Counted from the first letter of the stretch, positions 41,057-50,827 are shown. The stretch: 64,000 nt of DNA from Citrobacter werkmanii NBRC 105721 (GCA_000759755.1 BBMW01000011.1:372001-436000), one strand, 5' to 3'. Notes: generated from the letters alone by a model not told the origin. Translations and numbers: made by a program.

Positions 41057-41356
41057 TCACACGAGTTCTTTGAGCTGCTCCTGCATATAGGTCGAAAAAT
41101 ACTCTGGGTTTTTGATAAGGATGCGGTTACCGGAGGCGACTTTTTCTGCCCATCCGGCCACTTTTTTCGTGAACTCAGGATTCCATCCCTCCTGCTCACC
41201 CCGTGCCATCACAACTTCCGGACTCGCTGGCACACCTAAGTCATGCAAATACTTTAAAATTCCCTTAGCGGTGCTTTCATCCATTGAATGGGGTACTGAC
41301 GCCGAAGTGTTCATACCACCAATAAAATCCAAGGCTTTTTCAATTGCTGTTGGCAT
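41057..41356 (-). CDS. YoaC-like DUF1889 family protein
   Basis: A 99-residue soluble, mostly helical protein (MPTAIEKALDFIGGMNTSAS, ESTAKGILKYLHDLGVPAS, NPEYFSTYMQEQLKELV). From memory it resembles the YoaC/DUF1889 family, which is small, of unknown function and located elsewhere in E. coli. The ATG has AAGGAT six bases upstream; a longer open frame to 41380 is less likely. It lies between debris and the dha regulon on the dhaBCEF strand, 134 bp after dhaF; whether it is co-transcribed is unclear. Confidence 0.7.
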   Translation of the reverse strand: MPTAIEKALDFIGGMNTSASVPHSMDESTAKGILKYLHDLGVPASPEVVMARGEQEGWNPEFTKKVAGWAEKVASGNRILIKNPEYFSTYMQEQLKELV

Positions 41357-41489
41357 GCTCTTATCCTTAAAATTAACCACGTGAGAGACACCTTGATACT
41401 ATGTACCCAACTCCGCCGGGATATCAAAGAGAACATCGCCTTTCTTTGACTTACCCCGCAGCTAAACGCTTGCGCGGCTGTTTTCTGCA

Positions 41490-43304
41490 CTATTTTTTGG
41501 CTTCTCCGGCTAAAACCAGCCCGGTCGCCACCGCATTGCGCGGGCCTTCAGTACCACGGATATTACCCTGCCCAGCGACAACGCCGTACTGCGCCAACGC
41601 ATCGGTGAGCGTCTGCGGAATTTCAAAATCCAGCGATGAGCCACCTACCAGCACCACAAAAGTGATATCGCGAATCGAGCCGCCGGGCGAGACCTGACGT
41701 AACGCGCGTAGACAGTTGGTCACAAAGACTTTCTCTTTGGCCTGACGGCGCACCAGACGAATCTTCTCCAGCGAGGTCTGGTTATCGACCGGGATCAGCT
41801 CGCCCTCTTTCAGATACACCACTTTGGCAAATACTGACGGGCTGAGCGGTTCACGAAAAAACTCCACCGCGCCGTTCTCGTGGCGAATGCTGAACAGGCT
41901 CTCCACTTTGGCCAGCGGGTATTTTTTAATTTCCTCTGCCAAAAACGGATCGCTTAAGCCCAGTTCCGTTTGAATCAACAGGCTGACCATATTCCCCGCC
42001 CCGGCAAGATGTACCGCCTTCACTACGCCGTCGCTATTAATAATGGCGGCATCGGTGGATCCTGCGCCTAAATCGAGGATCGCCAGCGGAGCGGCGCATC
42101 CAGGCGTCGTTAACGCGCCAGCCACGGCCATGTTGGCTTCCACACCACCGACTTCAACTGGGGTATTTAACCGGGCGCTTAGCTCGCTGGCGATAGCCTG
42201 CATCTGTAAGCGATCGGATTTCACCATCGCCGCAATGCCAACGGCGTTCTCCATTGAACATTCCCCGGCAATGCCACCCTGCACCGCGCGGGGAATAAAC
42301 GTATCCACCGCCAGAAGATCCTGGATATGCACGGCGTTCATGTCGTGACCGGTCAGCGAGGCCATTACCTTACGAACCCGCTCAAGCATCCCGCCCGCGT
42401 GCGTACCTGCTTCACCGCGAATATCGCACACGGGCGCACAGGCGCTCATCGCCTGCATAATGGCCTGCGCGCCCTGCGCTACGTCGGCTTCACCGCCGCG
42501 CTTTTCGCCACGGATAAAGATCTTACCCGCCGGGATCGTTCGCGACTGCACATCCCCCTGCGGCGTTTTCAGCACCACGGCGGAGCGGTTGCCAATCAGC
42601 GCTCTGGCGATGGGGACGATGGTTTGCGTTTCCTCCGGCGTCAGGGCAAAAAAGGTTGCGATACCGTAAGGATTCGACAATACCCGCACCACCTGCCCGG
42701 CGGCCGCCACTTCCACCGCCGCCAGCACGCCTTCCGGCACCTTCTCAAGTAAGGTGACTTCATCAACCACCGGCATTGCCCGACGCAGGCGATTGTTGAC
42801 CAGTACGCCATCATCCTTTTTCAGGATCGCCGCCACCACGTTGATCCCACGATCCAACGCCGCATTGATAAGCCAGACCGCTTCAAGGAAATCGATCTCT
42901 TCGCCCACCAGCGGGATCCAGCCCTGCGCAAAGCAATCCTCGCTCAGTGATGCCAGCTTATCCACGCTGATGGTGGTTCCCATCCCCACGCCGACGCCAC
43001 CCGGCGTTTGCGGGTTATGGCCAATCATTGTCGATTCAGTAATGATGGTTTCAGTGATGGTTTCCATCGCCACATCGCCAATCACCGGCGCGGCCTCATT
43101 GATGCAGATTTTCGCCACGTCCTGAAGCGACCACGGTGTTTTATCCAGTGCCTGCTGCAGAGAAGCGACCACCCCGGCAATGTTGTCCCGCGTCCCTTTC
43201 ATGCCCGTGGTGGCGACAATCCCGCTGGCGATAAACTGCCCATGCTGCGCCAACGCCACTTCGGTGGTGGCGTTGCCGATATCAATCCCGGCGATTAACG
43301 GCAT
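41490..43304 (-). CDS. dhaF: Glycerol dehydratase reactivase large subunit
   Basis: A 604-residue DhaF (GdrA/DdrA type). With DhaG it acts as an ATP-dependent chaperone that removes damaged cobalamin from glycerol dehydratase so that fresh adenosylcobalamin can bind. It has an ASKHA actin-like ATPase fold: AGIDIGNATTEVAL at the N-terminus, ITESTMIGHNPQTPGGVG, and the phosphate-2 motif LAILDLGAGSTDAAI. The start follows GGAGG at good spacing, 12 bases after dhaE, as last gene of dhaB-C-E-F. Confidence 0.97.
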   Translation of the reverse strand: MPLIAGIDIGNATTEVALAQHGQFIASGIVATTGMKGTRDNIAGVVASLQQALDKTPWSLQDVAKICINEAAPVIGDVAMETITETIITESTMIGHNPQTPGGVGVGMGTTISVDKLASLSEDCFAQGWIPLVGEEIDFLEAVWLINAALDRGINVVAAILKKDDGVLVNNRLRRAMPVVDEVTLLEKVPEGVLAAVEVAAAGQVVRVLSNPYGIATFFALTPEETQTIVPIARALIGNRSAVVLKTPQGDVQSRTIPAGKIFIRGEKRGGEADVAQGAQAIMQAMSACAPVCDIRGEAGTHAGGMLERVRKVMASLTGHDMNAVHIQDLLAVDTFIPRAVQGGIAGECSMENAVGIAAMVKSDRLQMQAIASELSARLNTPVEVGGVEANMAVAGALTTPGCAAPLAILDLGAGSTDAAIINSDGVVKAVHLAGAGNMVSLLIQTELGLSDPFLAEEIKKYPLAKVESLFSIRHENGAVEFFREPLSPSVFAKVVYLKEGELIPVDNQTSLEKIRLVRRQAKEKVFVTNCLRALRQVSPGGSIRDITFVVLVGGSSLDFEIPQTLTDALAQYGVVAGQGNIRGTEGPRNAVATGLVLAGEAKK

Positions 43305-43315
43305 ACCTCCCTCCG

Positions 43316-43744
43316 TCACTGGCTACCTTTACGCAGCTTGTTTCTCTGCTGATACACATCTGCCGACTCGCGGACAAAGGCAGCGTTCACCGTGGCATGC
43401 CAGGTGTGCTCCAGCTCATCGGCAATCGCCTGTAGTTCCGCGAATGAAGAACGAAACGGACGTAGCGCATTATAGATTTCCAGAATACGAGCATCCGGGA
43501 TGGCAATCAGTTCCGCCGCGCGACGGAAATTGCGCGCCACGGCGTGACGCTGCATCTGTTCGGCAATCTGCGCCTGGTACTCCAGCGTTTGCTGAGAAAT
43601 ACGCACATCCTGCGGCCCGACCTTGCCTGCCAGCACATTCTCAAGGGTAATGTCGGTTAACGGTTTCCCGCCAGGCGTCTGGATTTTCTCCGGGCAGCGG
43701 GTGGCTAATGGGTAATCCTGCGCGGTCATGATGTTGTCGTTCAT
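43316..43744 (-). CDS. dhaE: Glycerol dehydratase gamma (small) subunit
   Basis: A 142-residue small subunit of the coenzyme B12-dependent glycerol dehydratase (ATRCPEKIQTPGGKPLTDIT, NFRRAAELIAIPD, VYQQRNKLRKGSQ). I prefer the ATG at 43744, seven bases after GTGAGGG; the ATG at 43750, two codons upstream, overlaps the dhaC stop as ATGA. Confidence 0.97.
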   Translation of the reverse strand: MNDNIMTAQDYPLATRCPEKIQTPGGKPLTDITLENVLAGKVGPQDVRISQQTLEYQAQIAEQMQRHAVARNFRRAAELIAIPDARILEIYNALRPFRSSFAELQAIADELEHTWHATVNAAFVRESADVYQQRNKLRKGSQ

Positions 43745-43746
43745 GG

Positions 43747-44331
43747 TCATTCCCTCACCAGTGCAATATGCAGCGTGACAGGCGCAGCATCCTGCACCAC
43801 ATGTTTGGTTTCTTTGATGTGAAACAGCGCGGCCTTGGCCATAAATTTAGGGCGCACCATCTGGTCATTGACCACCGGCACCGGCGAAGGCGACTCTTTG
43901 CGTGCATAGCGCGCGGCGTTTTTACCGATCTGGCGATAGGTTTCCAGCGTCAGCAGCGGAGCCTGAGAGAACAGCTCCAGGTTACTCAGCGGCAGCAGAT
44001 CGCGCTGATGAATCACCGTGGTTCCCTTCGACTGGATACCAATCCCGATGCCGGAACCGCTGAGGTTTGCCGCGTCCCACGCCATAAAAGAAACATCCGA
44101 GGTGCGCAGAATTCTTACCACCCGCGCATGCAGCCCCTCTTCTTCGATCCCCGCCACCAGCTCTTTAAGAATCGCCTTATGCGGCATATCAATCAGGGTC
44201 TTGTGCTGGTGCTTATCAAAGGCCGGAGCGACGCCAATCACCACTTCATCTACGCGTTCGTTCGCTTTAGCCGCTTCGCCTTCGCTTACCTGCAAGGTGA
44301 AAACCGGCTTACGTTCAGTTGTGCATTCCAC
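43747..44331 (-). CDS. dhaC: Glycerol dehydratase beta (medium) subunit
   Basis: A 194-residue medium subunit that helps bind the adenosylcobalamin cofactor. It starts with GTG (residues [13 protein letters not shown]), five bases after AAGGTGGT. The block [20 protein letters not shown] is typical of B12 diol and glycerol dehydratases. It overlaps the dhaE start region and follows dhaB by 11 bases. Confidence 0.97.
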   Translation of the reverse strand: MECTTERKPVFTLQVSEGEAAKANERVDEVVIGVAPAFDKHQHKTLIDMPHKAILKELVAGIEEEGLHARVVRILRTSDVSFMAWDAANLSGSGIGIGIQSKGTTVIHQRDLLPLSNLELFSQAPLLTLETYRQIGKNAARYARKESPSPVPVVNDQMVRPKFMAKAALFHIKETKHVVQDAAPVTLHIALVRE

Positions 44332-44342
44332 GGTGTACCACC

Positions 44343-46010
44343 TTATTCAATTGAGCCTGGCTGAACCACGCCCGCGATATTTTTAATTTCCGCCCAGCGC
44401 TCGGCAGAGATGCGATAGCCGGTGCCTGGTCCCTGATAATCATTAATGTCGTTAACGGCGCTTACCACCTCAAACTGGCGATCCAGAATGGCCGACGTTT
44501 GCAGGTAATCACCGGTGACGCGCTGTCTCAGCATATTGAGAATGTTACTGGCGATATCTTCGAAGCCGCTACGGCTTAGCGCGCCGACGATATCCAGCCC
44601 GGTGATATTGCGCTTCATCATCTCTTCCACGGCAGCCAGATCTTCCACCACATTGCGCGCGGGCATATCTTTGCTGCCGTGAGCATAAGTGGCGGCCTCA
44701 ACCTCCTCATCGCTAATCAGCGGCAGGCCCAGTTCGCGGAACACCGCCTGAATGGCGCGTGCCGCCTTGTTGCGGATGGCGATGGTTTCTTCTTCGGTTA
44801 CAGGACGCAGACCACCGTCAACCATCAGATCGCGTTGCAGAATGTTGTAATCATCGAAGTCTTCCGCGTCGAAGTTCGACCCGGCAAACATGTTGTCGTA
44901 GTTCGGTACGGCGCTATAGCCGGAGAAGATAAAGTCGGTGCCGGGAAGCATTTGCATCAGGGTACGGGCGGTACGGCGAATATCAGAGTGGGAAAAGGTC
45001 TGGTCATTGGCGGAGGCCACTTCAAGGTCGAGCATTGAGGCAATCAGGTTTTCCGCCAGCACCGCGCGGATCCCCGACGGCACCGCGCCGGTCATGCCAA
45101 TACAGCTGACCGCACCGTTTTGCAGCCCCTGTACGCCCGCGCCTTTGGTGATAAAGATGCAGCGCGACTCCAGATAGAGCATCGATTTACTCTCGGAATA
45201 GCCCATCAGCGCTTCCGAACCGGTGCCAGAGGTGTAACGCATTTTCAGTCCGCGAGACGCATAGGCCGAGGCGAGAAACGCTTTGGACCACGGCGTATCA
45301 TCGCCGTCGGTAAACACCGACTCTGTACCGTATACCGACACGGTTTCGGCGTAGCTGGTTAACCCGCGCATCCCCAGCTCCAGCTCAGTCGCCTCCTCAA
45401 CGGAACATTGCGTGAGCACGCCGGGGCGACCGCACTGGGAACCGACCAGCAGCGCCAGGGCGTTAAACGGTGCATAGCGGGCGATCCCGACCGTCGTTTC
45501 CTGTTCTGAAAAACCACGGATCCCCGCTTCAGCCGCATCGGCGGCAATCTGTACCGGGTTGTCTTTCAGGTTGGTGACATGGCACTGGTTGGACGGCGTG
45601 CGTCTGGCGCGCATTTTTTGCAGCGCCATCATCATTTCCACCACGTTCATTTGCGCCATCACCTCCACCGCTTTCGCCGGGGTGATAGCGGTGGTAATAG
45701 CAACAATCTCTTCCCGGCTGACGTGGATATCCACCAGCATTCTGGCGATCTCCAGCGCGTCGAGCCGCATTGCCCGTTCAGTTTCAGCTACGTTAATCGC
45801 GTAGTCGGCAATAAAACGGTCAATCATGTCGAACTCGGCGCGGCTCTTGCCGTCCAGCTCAACAATACGACCATTCTCTACCTTCACCGACGAAGCCGGA
45901 TCGTAGGGGCTTTCCATGGCGATCAGCCCCTCTTCAGGCCATTCGCCAATCAGCCCATCCTGATTTACAGGGCGCTTCGCAAGCACTTCGAATCGTTTTG
46001 ATCTTCTCAT
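44343..46010 (-). CDS. dhaB: Coenzyme B12-dependent glycerol dehydratase alpha (large) subunit
   Basis: A 555-residue catalytic subunit that dehydrates glycerol to 3-hydroxypropionaldehyde through an adenosyl radical. It matches the C. freundii and Klebsiella large subunits in length and sequence ([65 protein letters not shown]). It is first in dhaBCEF and diverges from orfW-dhaT over 390 bp. Confidence 0.98.
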   Translation of the reverse strand: MRRSKRFEVLAKRPVNQDGLIGEWPEEGLIAMESPYDPASSVKVENGRIVELDGKSRAEFDMIDRFIADYAINVAETERAMRLDALEIARMLVDIHVSREEIVAITTAITPAKAVEVMAQMNVVEMMMALQKMRARRTPSNQCHVTNLKDNPVQIAADAAEAGIRGFSEQETTVGIARYAPFNALALLVGSQCGRPGVLTQCSVEEATELELGMRGLTSYAETVSVYGTESVFTDGDDTPWSKAFLASAYASRGLKMRYTSGTGSEALMGYSESKSMLYLESRCIFITKGAGVQGLQNGAVSCIGMTGAVPSGIRAVLAENLIASMLDLEVASANDQTFSHSDIRRTARTLMQMLPGTDFIFSGYSAVPNYDNMFAGSNFDAEDFDDYNILQRDLMVDGGLRPVTEEETIAIRNKAARAIQAVFRELGLPLISDEEVEAATYAHGSKDMPARNVVEDLAAVEEMMKRNITGLDIVGALSRSGFEDIASNILNMLRQRVTGDYLQTSAILDRQFEVVSAVNDINDYQGPGTGYRISAERWAEIKNIAGVVQPGSIE

Positions 46011-46144
46011 AGTTTATGGACTCAAAAGATAAAAAATAGGGACGCCGGGCCGTATTGCCGGGGACACACCACCCGGCATTCGCCTTTCATCAGCAATGGC
46101 CGAACTCTAAATGAGCACAGCAATAAAAAAATAAAATTAATTTC

Positions 46145-46190
46145 GTTCCAATTTGGCACGTAATAAAAATTCATCGTTCCATATTGAAAC
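46145..46190. promoter_or_regulatory. Paired palindromic operator in the dhaB/orfW divergent region
   Basis: Two 15-bp imperfect palindromes, GTTCCAATTTGGCAC (46145-46159) and GTTCCATATTGAAAC (46176-46190), have starts 31 bp apart, about three helical turns. The same paired arrangement occurs upstream of dhaD and dhaK, so this is a likely regulon operator, with DhaR the best candidate binder. The rest of the 390-bp region (46011-46402) is AT-rich and holds a GC-rich hairpin near 46042-46078; no other gene is visible. Confidence 0.6.
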
Positions 46191-46402
46191 GGTTCTCAGG
46201 AATATCCGGAGCGAATTGTGACGAAGTTAAATGATCATTATCAATAAACACCAACACACAAAATTAAATTAATATTTTTTAAATTTTCACCCTATTGACT
46301 TAATAACGCACGGCGAGAAAATAAAGCCAAACCCAATGATAAAAAATAGCTGTATCGCGATATTTTCGTGACCTCAGCCCTACAACATTTTCAGGAGAGA
46401 CT

Positions 46403-46831
46403 GTGAATAAGAGCCAACCAATCGCCACCATTACGCTGGCGGCGGCGAAAAAAATGGCGCAGGCCGTCGAGGCTAAAGCGCTTGAGATCAACGTGCCGGT
46501 AGTCTTTTCCGTGGTGGATCGCGGCGGCAACACGCTGCTGATGCAACGCATGGACGACGCGTTTGTCACCAGTTGTGATATTTCTCTTAATAAAGCGTAT
46601 ACCGCCTGCTGTCTGCGGCAGGGGACCCATGAAATTACCGACGCGGTACAACCGGGTGCGTCACTATATGGTTTACAGCTAACAAATCAACAGCGCATTG
46701 TTATTTTTGGCGGCGGCTTACCTGTCATGTTAAACGATAAATTAATCGGTGCTGTCGGCGTAAGTGGCGGTACTGTCGAACAAGACATGTTATTAGCGCA
46801 AACCGCACTGAATTGTTTCTCTGAATTATAA
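46403..46831 (+). CDS. OrfW, GlcG/HbpS-like (DUF336) protein
   Basis: A 142-residue protein of the GlcG/HbpS family (TITLAAAKKMAQAVEAKALE, VPVVFSVVDRGGNTLLMQRMDDA, IVIFGGGLPVM, GAVGVSGG). It starts with GTG, six bases after AGGAGA. HbpS of Streptomyces binds haem and cobalamin-like ligands, and PduO carries a similar C-terminal domain, so a cobalamin-related role in this B12 pathway is plausible but unproven. It leads the orfW-dhaT-dhaG-adenosyltransferase operon. Confidence 0.9.
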   Translation: MNKSQPIATITLAAAKKMAQAVEAKALEINVPVVFSVVDRGGNTLLMQRMDDAFVTSCDISLNKAYTACCLRQGTHEITDAVQPGASLYGLQLTNQQRIVIFGGGLPVMLNDKLIGAVGVSGGTVEQDMLLAQTALNCFSEL

Positions 46832-46853
46832 TTTAAATCTAAGAAGGTAAATT

Positions 46854-48017
46854 ATGAGCTATCGTATGTTTGATTACCTGGTGCCAAATGTGAACTTTTT
46901 TGGCCCGAATGCTATTTCCGTCGTTGGCGAACGCTGCAAACTGTTGGGCGGTAAAAAAGCGCTGCTGGTGACTGATAAAGGTCTGCGAGCCATTAAGGAC
47001 GGCGCGGTTGATAAAACCCTCGAACATCTGCGTGAAGCCGGTATTGACGTGGTGGTGTTTGACGGCGTCGAGCCAAACCCTAAAGACACCAACGTGCGCG
47101 ACGGCCTGGAAGTTTTTCGTAAAGAGCAATGCGATATCATCGTTACCGTCGGCGGTGGTAGCCCGCATGACTGCGGTAAAGGCATCGGCATCGCAGCGAC
47201 GCACGAAGGCGATCTCTATAGCTATGCCGGGATTGAAACCCTGACCAATCCGCTGCCGCCGATCGTCGCGGTGAATACCACCGCCGGTACCGCCAGCGAA
47301 GTCACCCGCCACTGCGTGCTGACCAATACCAAAACCAAAGTGAAGTTTGTGATTGTCAGCTGGCGCAACCTGCCGTCGGTTTCCATCAATGACCCACTGC
47401 TGATGCTCGGCAAACCTGCGCCACTGACTGCGGCAACCGGAATGGACGCCCTGACCCACGCCGTTGAGGCCTATATTTCAAAAGATGCCAACCCGGTTAC
47501 CGACGCCGCCGCTATCCAGGCAATTCGTCTGATCGCCCGCAACTTACGCCAGGCCGTAGCGCTGGGCAGCAACCTGAAAGCTCGCGAGAACATGGCCTAT
47601 GCCTCTTTGCTGGCGGGTATGGCCTTCAACAACGCCAACCTTGGCTACGTTCACGCGATGGCGCATCAGCTTGGCGGTCTGTATGACATGCCGCACGGCG
47701 TAGCAAACGCCGTCCTGCTGCCGCACGTGGCGCGCTATAACCTGATCGCTAATCCGGAGAAATTTGCCGACATCGCGGAGTTTATGGGTGAGAACACCGA
47801 TGGTCTGTCCACCATGGATGCCGCTGAGCTGGCGATTCGCGCCATCGCTCGCCTGTCAGCCGATATCGGTATTCCGCAGCATCTGCGCGAGCTGGGCGTC
47901 AAAGAAGCCGATTTCCCGTATATGGCGGAAATGGCGCTGAAAGACGGCAATGCCTTCTCCAACCCGCGTAAAGGGAACGAGAAAGAAATTGCCGAGATCT
48001 TCCGTCAGGCATTCTGA
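46854..48017 (+). CDS. dhaT: 1,3-propanediol dehydrogenase
   Basis: A 387-residue iron-dependent (group III) alcohol dehydrogenase that reduces 3-hydroxypropionaldehyde to 1,3-propanediol and regenerates NAD+. NAD binding shows as GGGSPHDCGKGI and the Fe ligands lie in HAVEAYISKDANP and GYVHAMAHQLGGLYDMPHG. It follows orfW by 22 bp with AAGGT near its start. Confidence 0.98.
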   Translation: MSYRMFDYLVPNVNFFGPNAISVVGERCKLLGGKKALLVTDKGLRAIKDGAVDKTLEHLREAGIDVVVFDGVEPNPKDTNVRDGLEVFRKEQCDIIVTVGGGSPHDCGKGIGIAATHEGDLYSYAGIETLTNPLPPIVAVNTTAGTASEVTRHCVLTNTKTKVKFVIVSWRNLPSVSINDPLLMLGKPAPLTAATGMDALTHAVEAYISKDANPVTDAAAIQAIRLIARNLRQAVALGSNLKARENMAYASLLAGMAFNNANLGYVHAMAHQLGGLYDMPHGVANAVLLPHVARYNLIANPEKFADIAEFMGENTDGLSTMDAAELAIRAIARLSADIGIPQHLRELGVKEADFPYMAEMALKDGNAFSNPRKGNEKEIAEIFRQAF

Positions 48018-48033
48018 TCAATAAGGGGGCGCA

Positions 48034-48387
48034 ATGTCACTTTCATCACCGGGCGTACATCTGTTTTATCACTCACGCTGGCAGGATACGCGCGAGCTTG
48101 ATGAACTATGCTGGGGGCTGGAAGAGCAAGGCGTCCCTTGCCGGACAATCTGTTGCGACGAGCATGACTGCGCGCTGGCCCTCAGCAAGCTGGCGGCTAA
48201 AAGCTCAACGCTACGCGTGGGTCTCGGCCTCAGCGCCTGTGGTGATATTGCCCTAACCCACGCCCAGCTACCCGAGGATCGGGCGCTGGTCTGCGGGCAT
48301 ATCGCCGCCGGGATAGTCCGCATCCGCACACTCGGCGCCAATGCAGGCCAACTGGTCAAAGTGCTTCCCTTCAGCGAGATAAAATAA
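48034..48387 (+). CDS. dhaG: Glycerol dehydratase reactivase small subunit (OrfX)
   Basis: A 117-residue small reactivase subunit (GdrB/DdrB type) that resembles a dehydratase beta subunit and takes its place during cofactor release (HLFYHSRWQ, EEQGVPCRTI, GLGLSACGDIALTH). Its partner DhaF is encoded in the divergent operon. AGGGGGCG lies before the ATG, and the stop codon abuts the next ATG. Confidence 0.94.
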   Translation: MSLSSPGVHLFYHSRWQDTRELDELCWGLEEQGVPCRTICCDEHDCALALSKLAAKSSTLRVGLGLSACGDIALTHAQLPEDRALVCGHIAAGIVRIRTLGANAGQLVKVLPFSEIK

Positions 48388-48918
48388 ATGTACCGCATCT
48401 ATACCCGAACCGGTGATAAAGGCACGACCGCGCTGTTTGGCGGCAGCCGTATCGACAAAGACGACATCCGCGTTAACGCCTACGGTACGGTGGATGAACT
48501 GATTTCCCAGCTTGGCGTCTGCTATGCCAGCTCGCGCCAGGCAGAATTACGCCAGGATCTGCATGCCATCCAGAAGATGCTGTTTGTGCTGGGGGCGGAA
48601 CTCGCCAGCGATGAGAAAGGTCTCGCCCGCTTAACGCAGACGATTAACGCCGAGGATATTCAGGCGCTGGAGCAACTTATTGACCGCAATATGGCGCAGA
48701 GCGGCCCCCTGAAAGAATTTGTCATTCCGGGGAAAAATCTGGCATCGGCACAGCTACACGTTGCGCGCACCCTGGCACGGCGGCTGGAGCGGATCCTCAT
48801 CGCGATGGACAGAACGCTGACGTTACGCGATGAACCCAAGCGTTATATCAACCGGCTGTCGGATGCGCTGTTCTCCATGGCCAGAATCGAAGAAACTACT
48901 CCAGATGTTTGCGCTTAA
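48388..48918 (+). CDS. PduO-type ATP:cob(I)alamin adenosyltransferase (OrfY)
   Basis: A 176-residue adenosyltransferase (TRTGDKGTTALFGGSRIDKD, NAYGTVDELISQLG, RRLERILIAMDRT) that makes adenosylcobalamin for DhaBCE. It starts immediately after the dhaG stop codon. Its last 23 bp overlap the 3' end of dhaR on the other strand. Confidence 0.95.
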   Translation: MYRIYTRTGDKGTTALFGGSRIDKDDIRVNAYGTVDELISQLGVCYASSRQAELRQDLHAIQKMLFVLGAELASDEKGLARLTQTINAEDIQALEQLIDRNMAQSGPLKEFVIPGKNLASAQLHVARTLARRLERILIAMDRTLTLRDEPKRYINRLSDALFSMARIEETTPDVCA

Positions 48919-50827
48919 ACTGGCTGGCGTCGATGTCGTACTGCTTCATCTTACGCCACAAGGTGGTGCGACCAATATTCAGCAGTTGCGACATCTCCTG
49001 TACTCGCCCACAGGTGACGCGGGCGGCATGGATAATCGCCTCTTTTTCGATAGCGGTAAACGTCAGGCTGGCAGGCAGCAGGGAAGACGCCGTCTCCAGA
49101 CCGGGACGCTCGGCAAACAGATAATCAGGTAAATTACTCAGCCGGATATGCCCGTTATCGCTACTGATAGCGATGTTTTCGATAATGCTGTTCAGCTCGA
49201 AGTCATTGCCCGGCCACGAATAAGCCACCAGTTGTGCCAGCGCGTCATCGTCGATCTTCAGGCTGTATGAAAAGCGTTTTTTCAGGCTATTCAGTCGCGT
49301 ATAAATCAGCGAGGGAATACTGTTACGCCGCGCTCGTAGCGGCGGGATAACAATCTCAAAAGAGTGCAGCGCGTAATACAGTTGGCGGCTAAAGCGGTTT
49401 TGCTCCACCAAATTAGCGAGATCAACCGTAGTGGTGGCGATCACTTTCACATCCACCGGAATCAGCCGACGGGCATCAAGACGGGTTAACACCCCCTGCT
49501 TGATCACCTGTAGCAGCGCGGATTGCAGCTCCGGCGCCAGATATTCAATTTTCTCCAGAAACAGTGTGCCGCCGTTCGCCAGCTCAAGGCGGCTCAACCG
49601 ACCATTTTCATCATCGGTGGGCGCACTGCCCATAAAATCCTGCCCCAGCACGCTGTTGGCATACAGCTGACAGTTCACGGCAATATACGGCCCGCTGGCG
49701 CGTTCGCTTTCATTGTGAATGGCCTGGCTCAGCAGCTCTTTCCCTACGCCCTCTTCCCCACACAGCAGGATCGGGAAACTCCCCCTTGCCGCCTGGCGAC
49801 CAAAATGGATCAAGCGTCGGGTTTCTGGATCGTCCGTCGACATCTGCTCAAAGGTGTGGCTCACCTTACCAAGCTGGCTGGTCATCAGCTGACGCATTTG
49901 CTCCACCGGGTGCAGCAGCAGGATAAAGCTGTTGCCCTGCTCCTCAACAATCGGCTTCAGGGTGATAACAGCATCAACAAACTGGTGCTGGCTTTCAAAA
50001 GTGACTTCGACGTGATTCAGACCGCGGGCATGTTTAATTGCCCGACGCAGCAGCATGGGCATATTGAGCAGGTCGTGAATGTTTTTGCCCTGGCTGGCCT
50101 GCGCATCGAGATGCAAAAGCAGCGCCGCGCGCGCATTGAGGAACTGCAACACCCCCTGCTCATTCCAGGCCATCACGCCATCATCCATGCTCTCCAGCAG
50201 CCCGTACATCTGGTTCAGATGGCGGTTGGATTCTGCCAGCAGGCTGTCGGTCAGCAATGAATTGCCGACTTCTCTGGCAATCGCCAGCGTCAGGGATAAA
50301 TCAGAAACGGACTCATGCTCTACCAGACAGCATAATGAGATGGAGCCAAACAGACGCCCATGGTTATCGAACACTGGCGTCGAGCAAAACGACCACGGAT
50401 GCAGCGCCTGTTTAAAGTGCTGAGTGCCAGAGGTTTTTGTCGGCTGGCCCGGCATTGTCGCCAGCGACAGCGCACAGCTGCCGATAATGCTTTCCGCGCA
50501 ATAGCTGCCGTCGCGAAACCCAAGCTCCGCCAGCTGTTCTATCGTCTGCGGATCGCCGCAACGGCTGAGAATACAGGCCGATTCATCCAGAATCAGCAGC
50601 GCGCACGGACGACCGTCCATAAACTCCCAGGCATCTTCCAGCGCGGCCTGCGCAATCGTGAGCAGCGCCGTCTTACGACGACAAATCGACTCAAAGGTCA
50701 GCCCTTGCGCCTGATGCGGCGCCTGCCAGGTTTCCCGCTGCATGAACTTGCTGCAACGATGCCAGGACTGGGCGAGAACCGAAGAGACTTCCTGCCCGAT
50801 GCTATGCGTATGCGCCGTCATATCCAT
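48896..50827 (-). CDS. dhaR: Transcriptional activator of the dha regulon
   Basis: A 643-residue enhancer-binding-protein-like regulator. An N-terminal GAF-type sensor (about 50-200), a PAS domain (about 205-315), an AAA+ module with Walker A GEEGVGKE near residue 350, and a Fis-type helix-turn-helix at the C-terminus (MSQLLNIGRTTLWRKMKQY) are visible. The GAFTGA loop that contacts sigma-54 is absent (the region reads VLGQDFMGSAP), consistent with the sigma-70 activation reported for E. coli DhaR. It lies downstream of dhaD on the same strand, 83 bp away. Confidence 0.96.
   Translation of the reverse strand: MDMTAHTHSIGQEVSSVLAQSWHRCSKFMQRETWQAPHQAQGLTFESICRRKTALLTIAQAALEDAWEFMDGRPCALLILDESACILSRCGDPQTIEQLAELGFRDGSYCAESIIGSCALSLATMPGQPTKTSGTQHFKQALHPWSFCSTPVFDNHGRLFGSISLCCLVEHESVSDLSLTLAIAREVGNSLLTDSLLAESNRHLNQMYGLLESMDDGVMAWNEQGVLQFLNARAALLLHLDAQASQGKNIHDLLNMPMLLRRAIKHARGLNHVEVTFESQHQFVDAVITLKPIVEEQGNSFILLLHPVEQMRQLMTSQLGKVSHTFEQMSTDDPETRRLIHFGRQAARGSFPILLCGEEGVGKELLSQAIHNESERASGPYIAVNCQLYANSVLGQDFMGSAPTDDENGRLSRLELANGGTLFLEKIEYLAPELQSALLQVIKQGVLTRLDARRLIPVDVKVIATTTVDLANLVEQNRFSRQLYYALHSFEIVIPPLRARRNSIPSLIYTRLNSLKKRFSYSLKIDDDALAQLVAYSWPGNDFELNSIIENIAISSDNGHIRLSNLPDYLFAERPGLETASSLLPASLTFTAIEKEAIIHAARVTCGRVQEMSQLLNIGRTTLWRKMKQYDIDASQFKRKHLE

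Noticed and set aside
49523-50260. Open frame of 245 codons opposite dhaR
   Set aside because: Antisense to a clear AAA+ regulator and without domain features.
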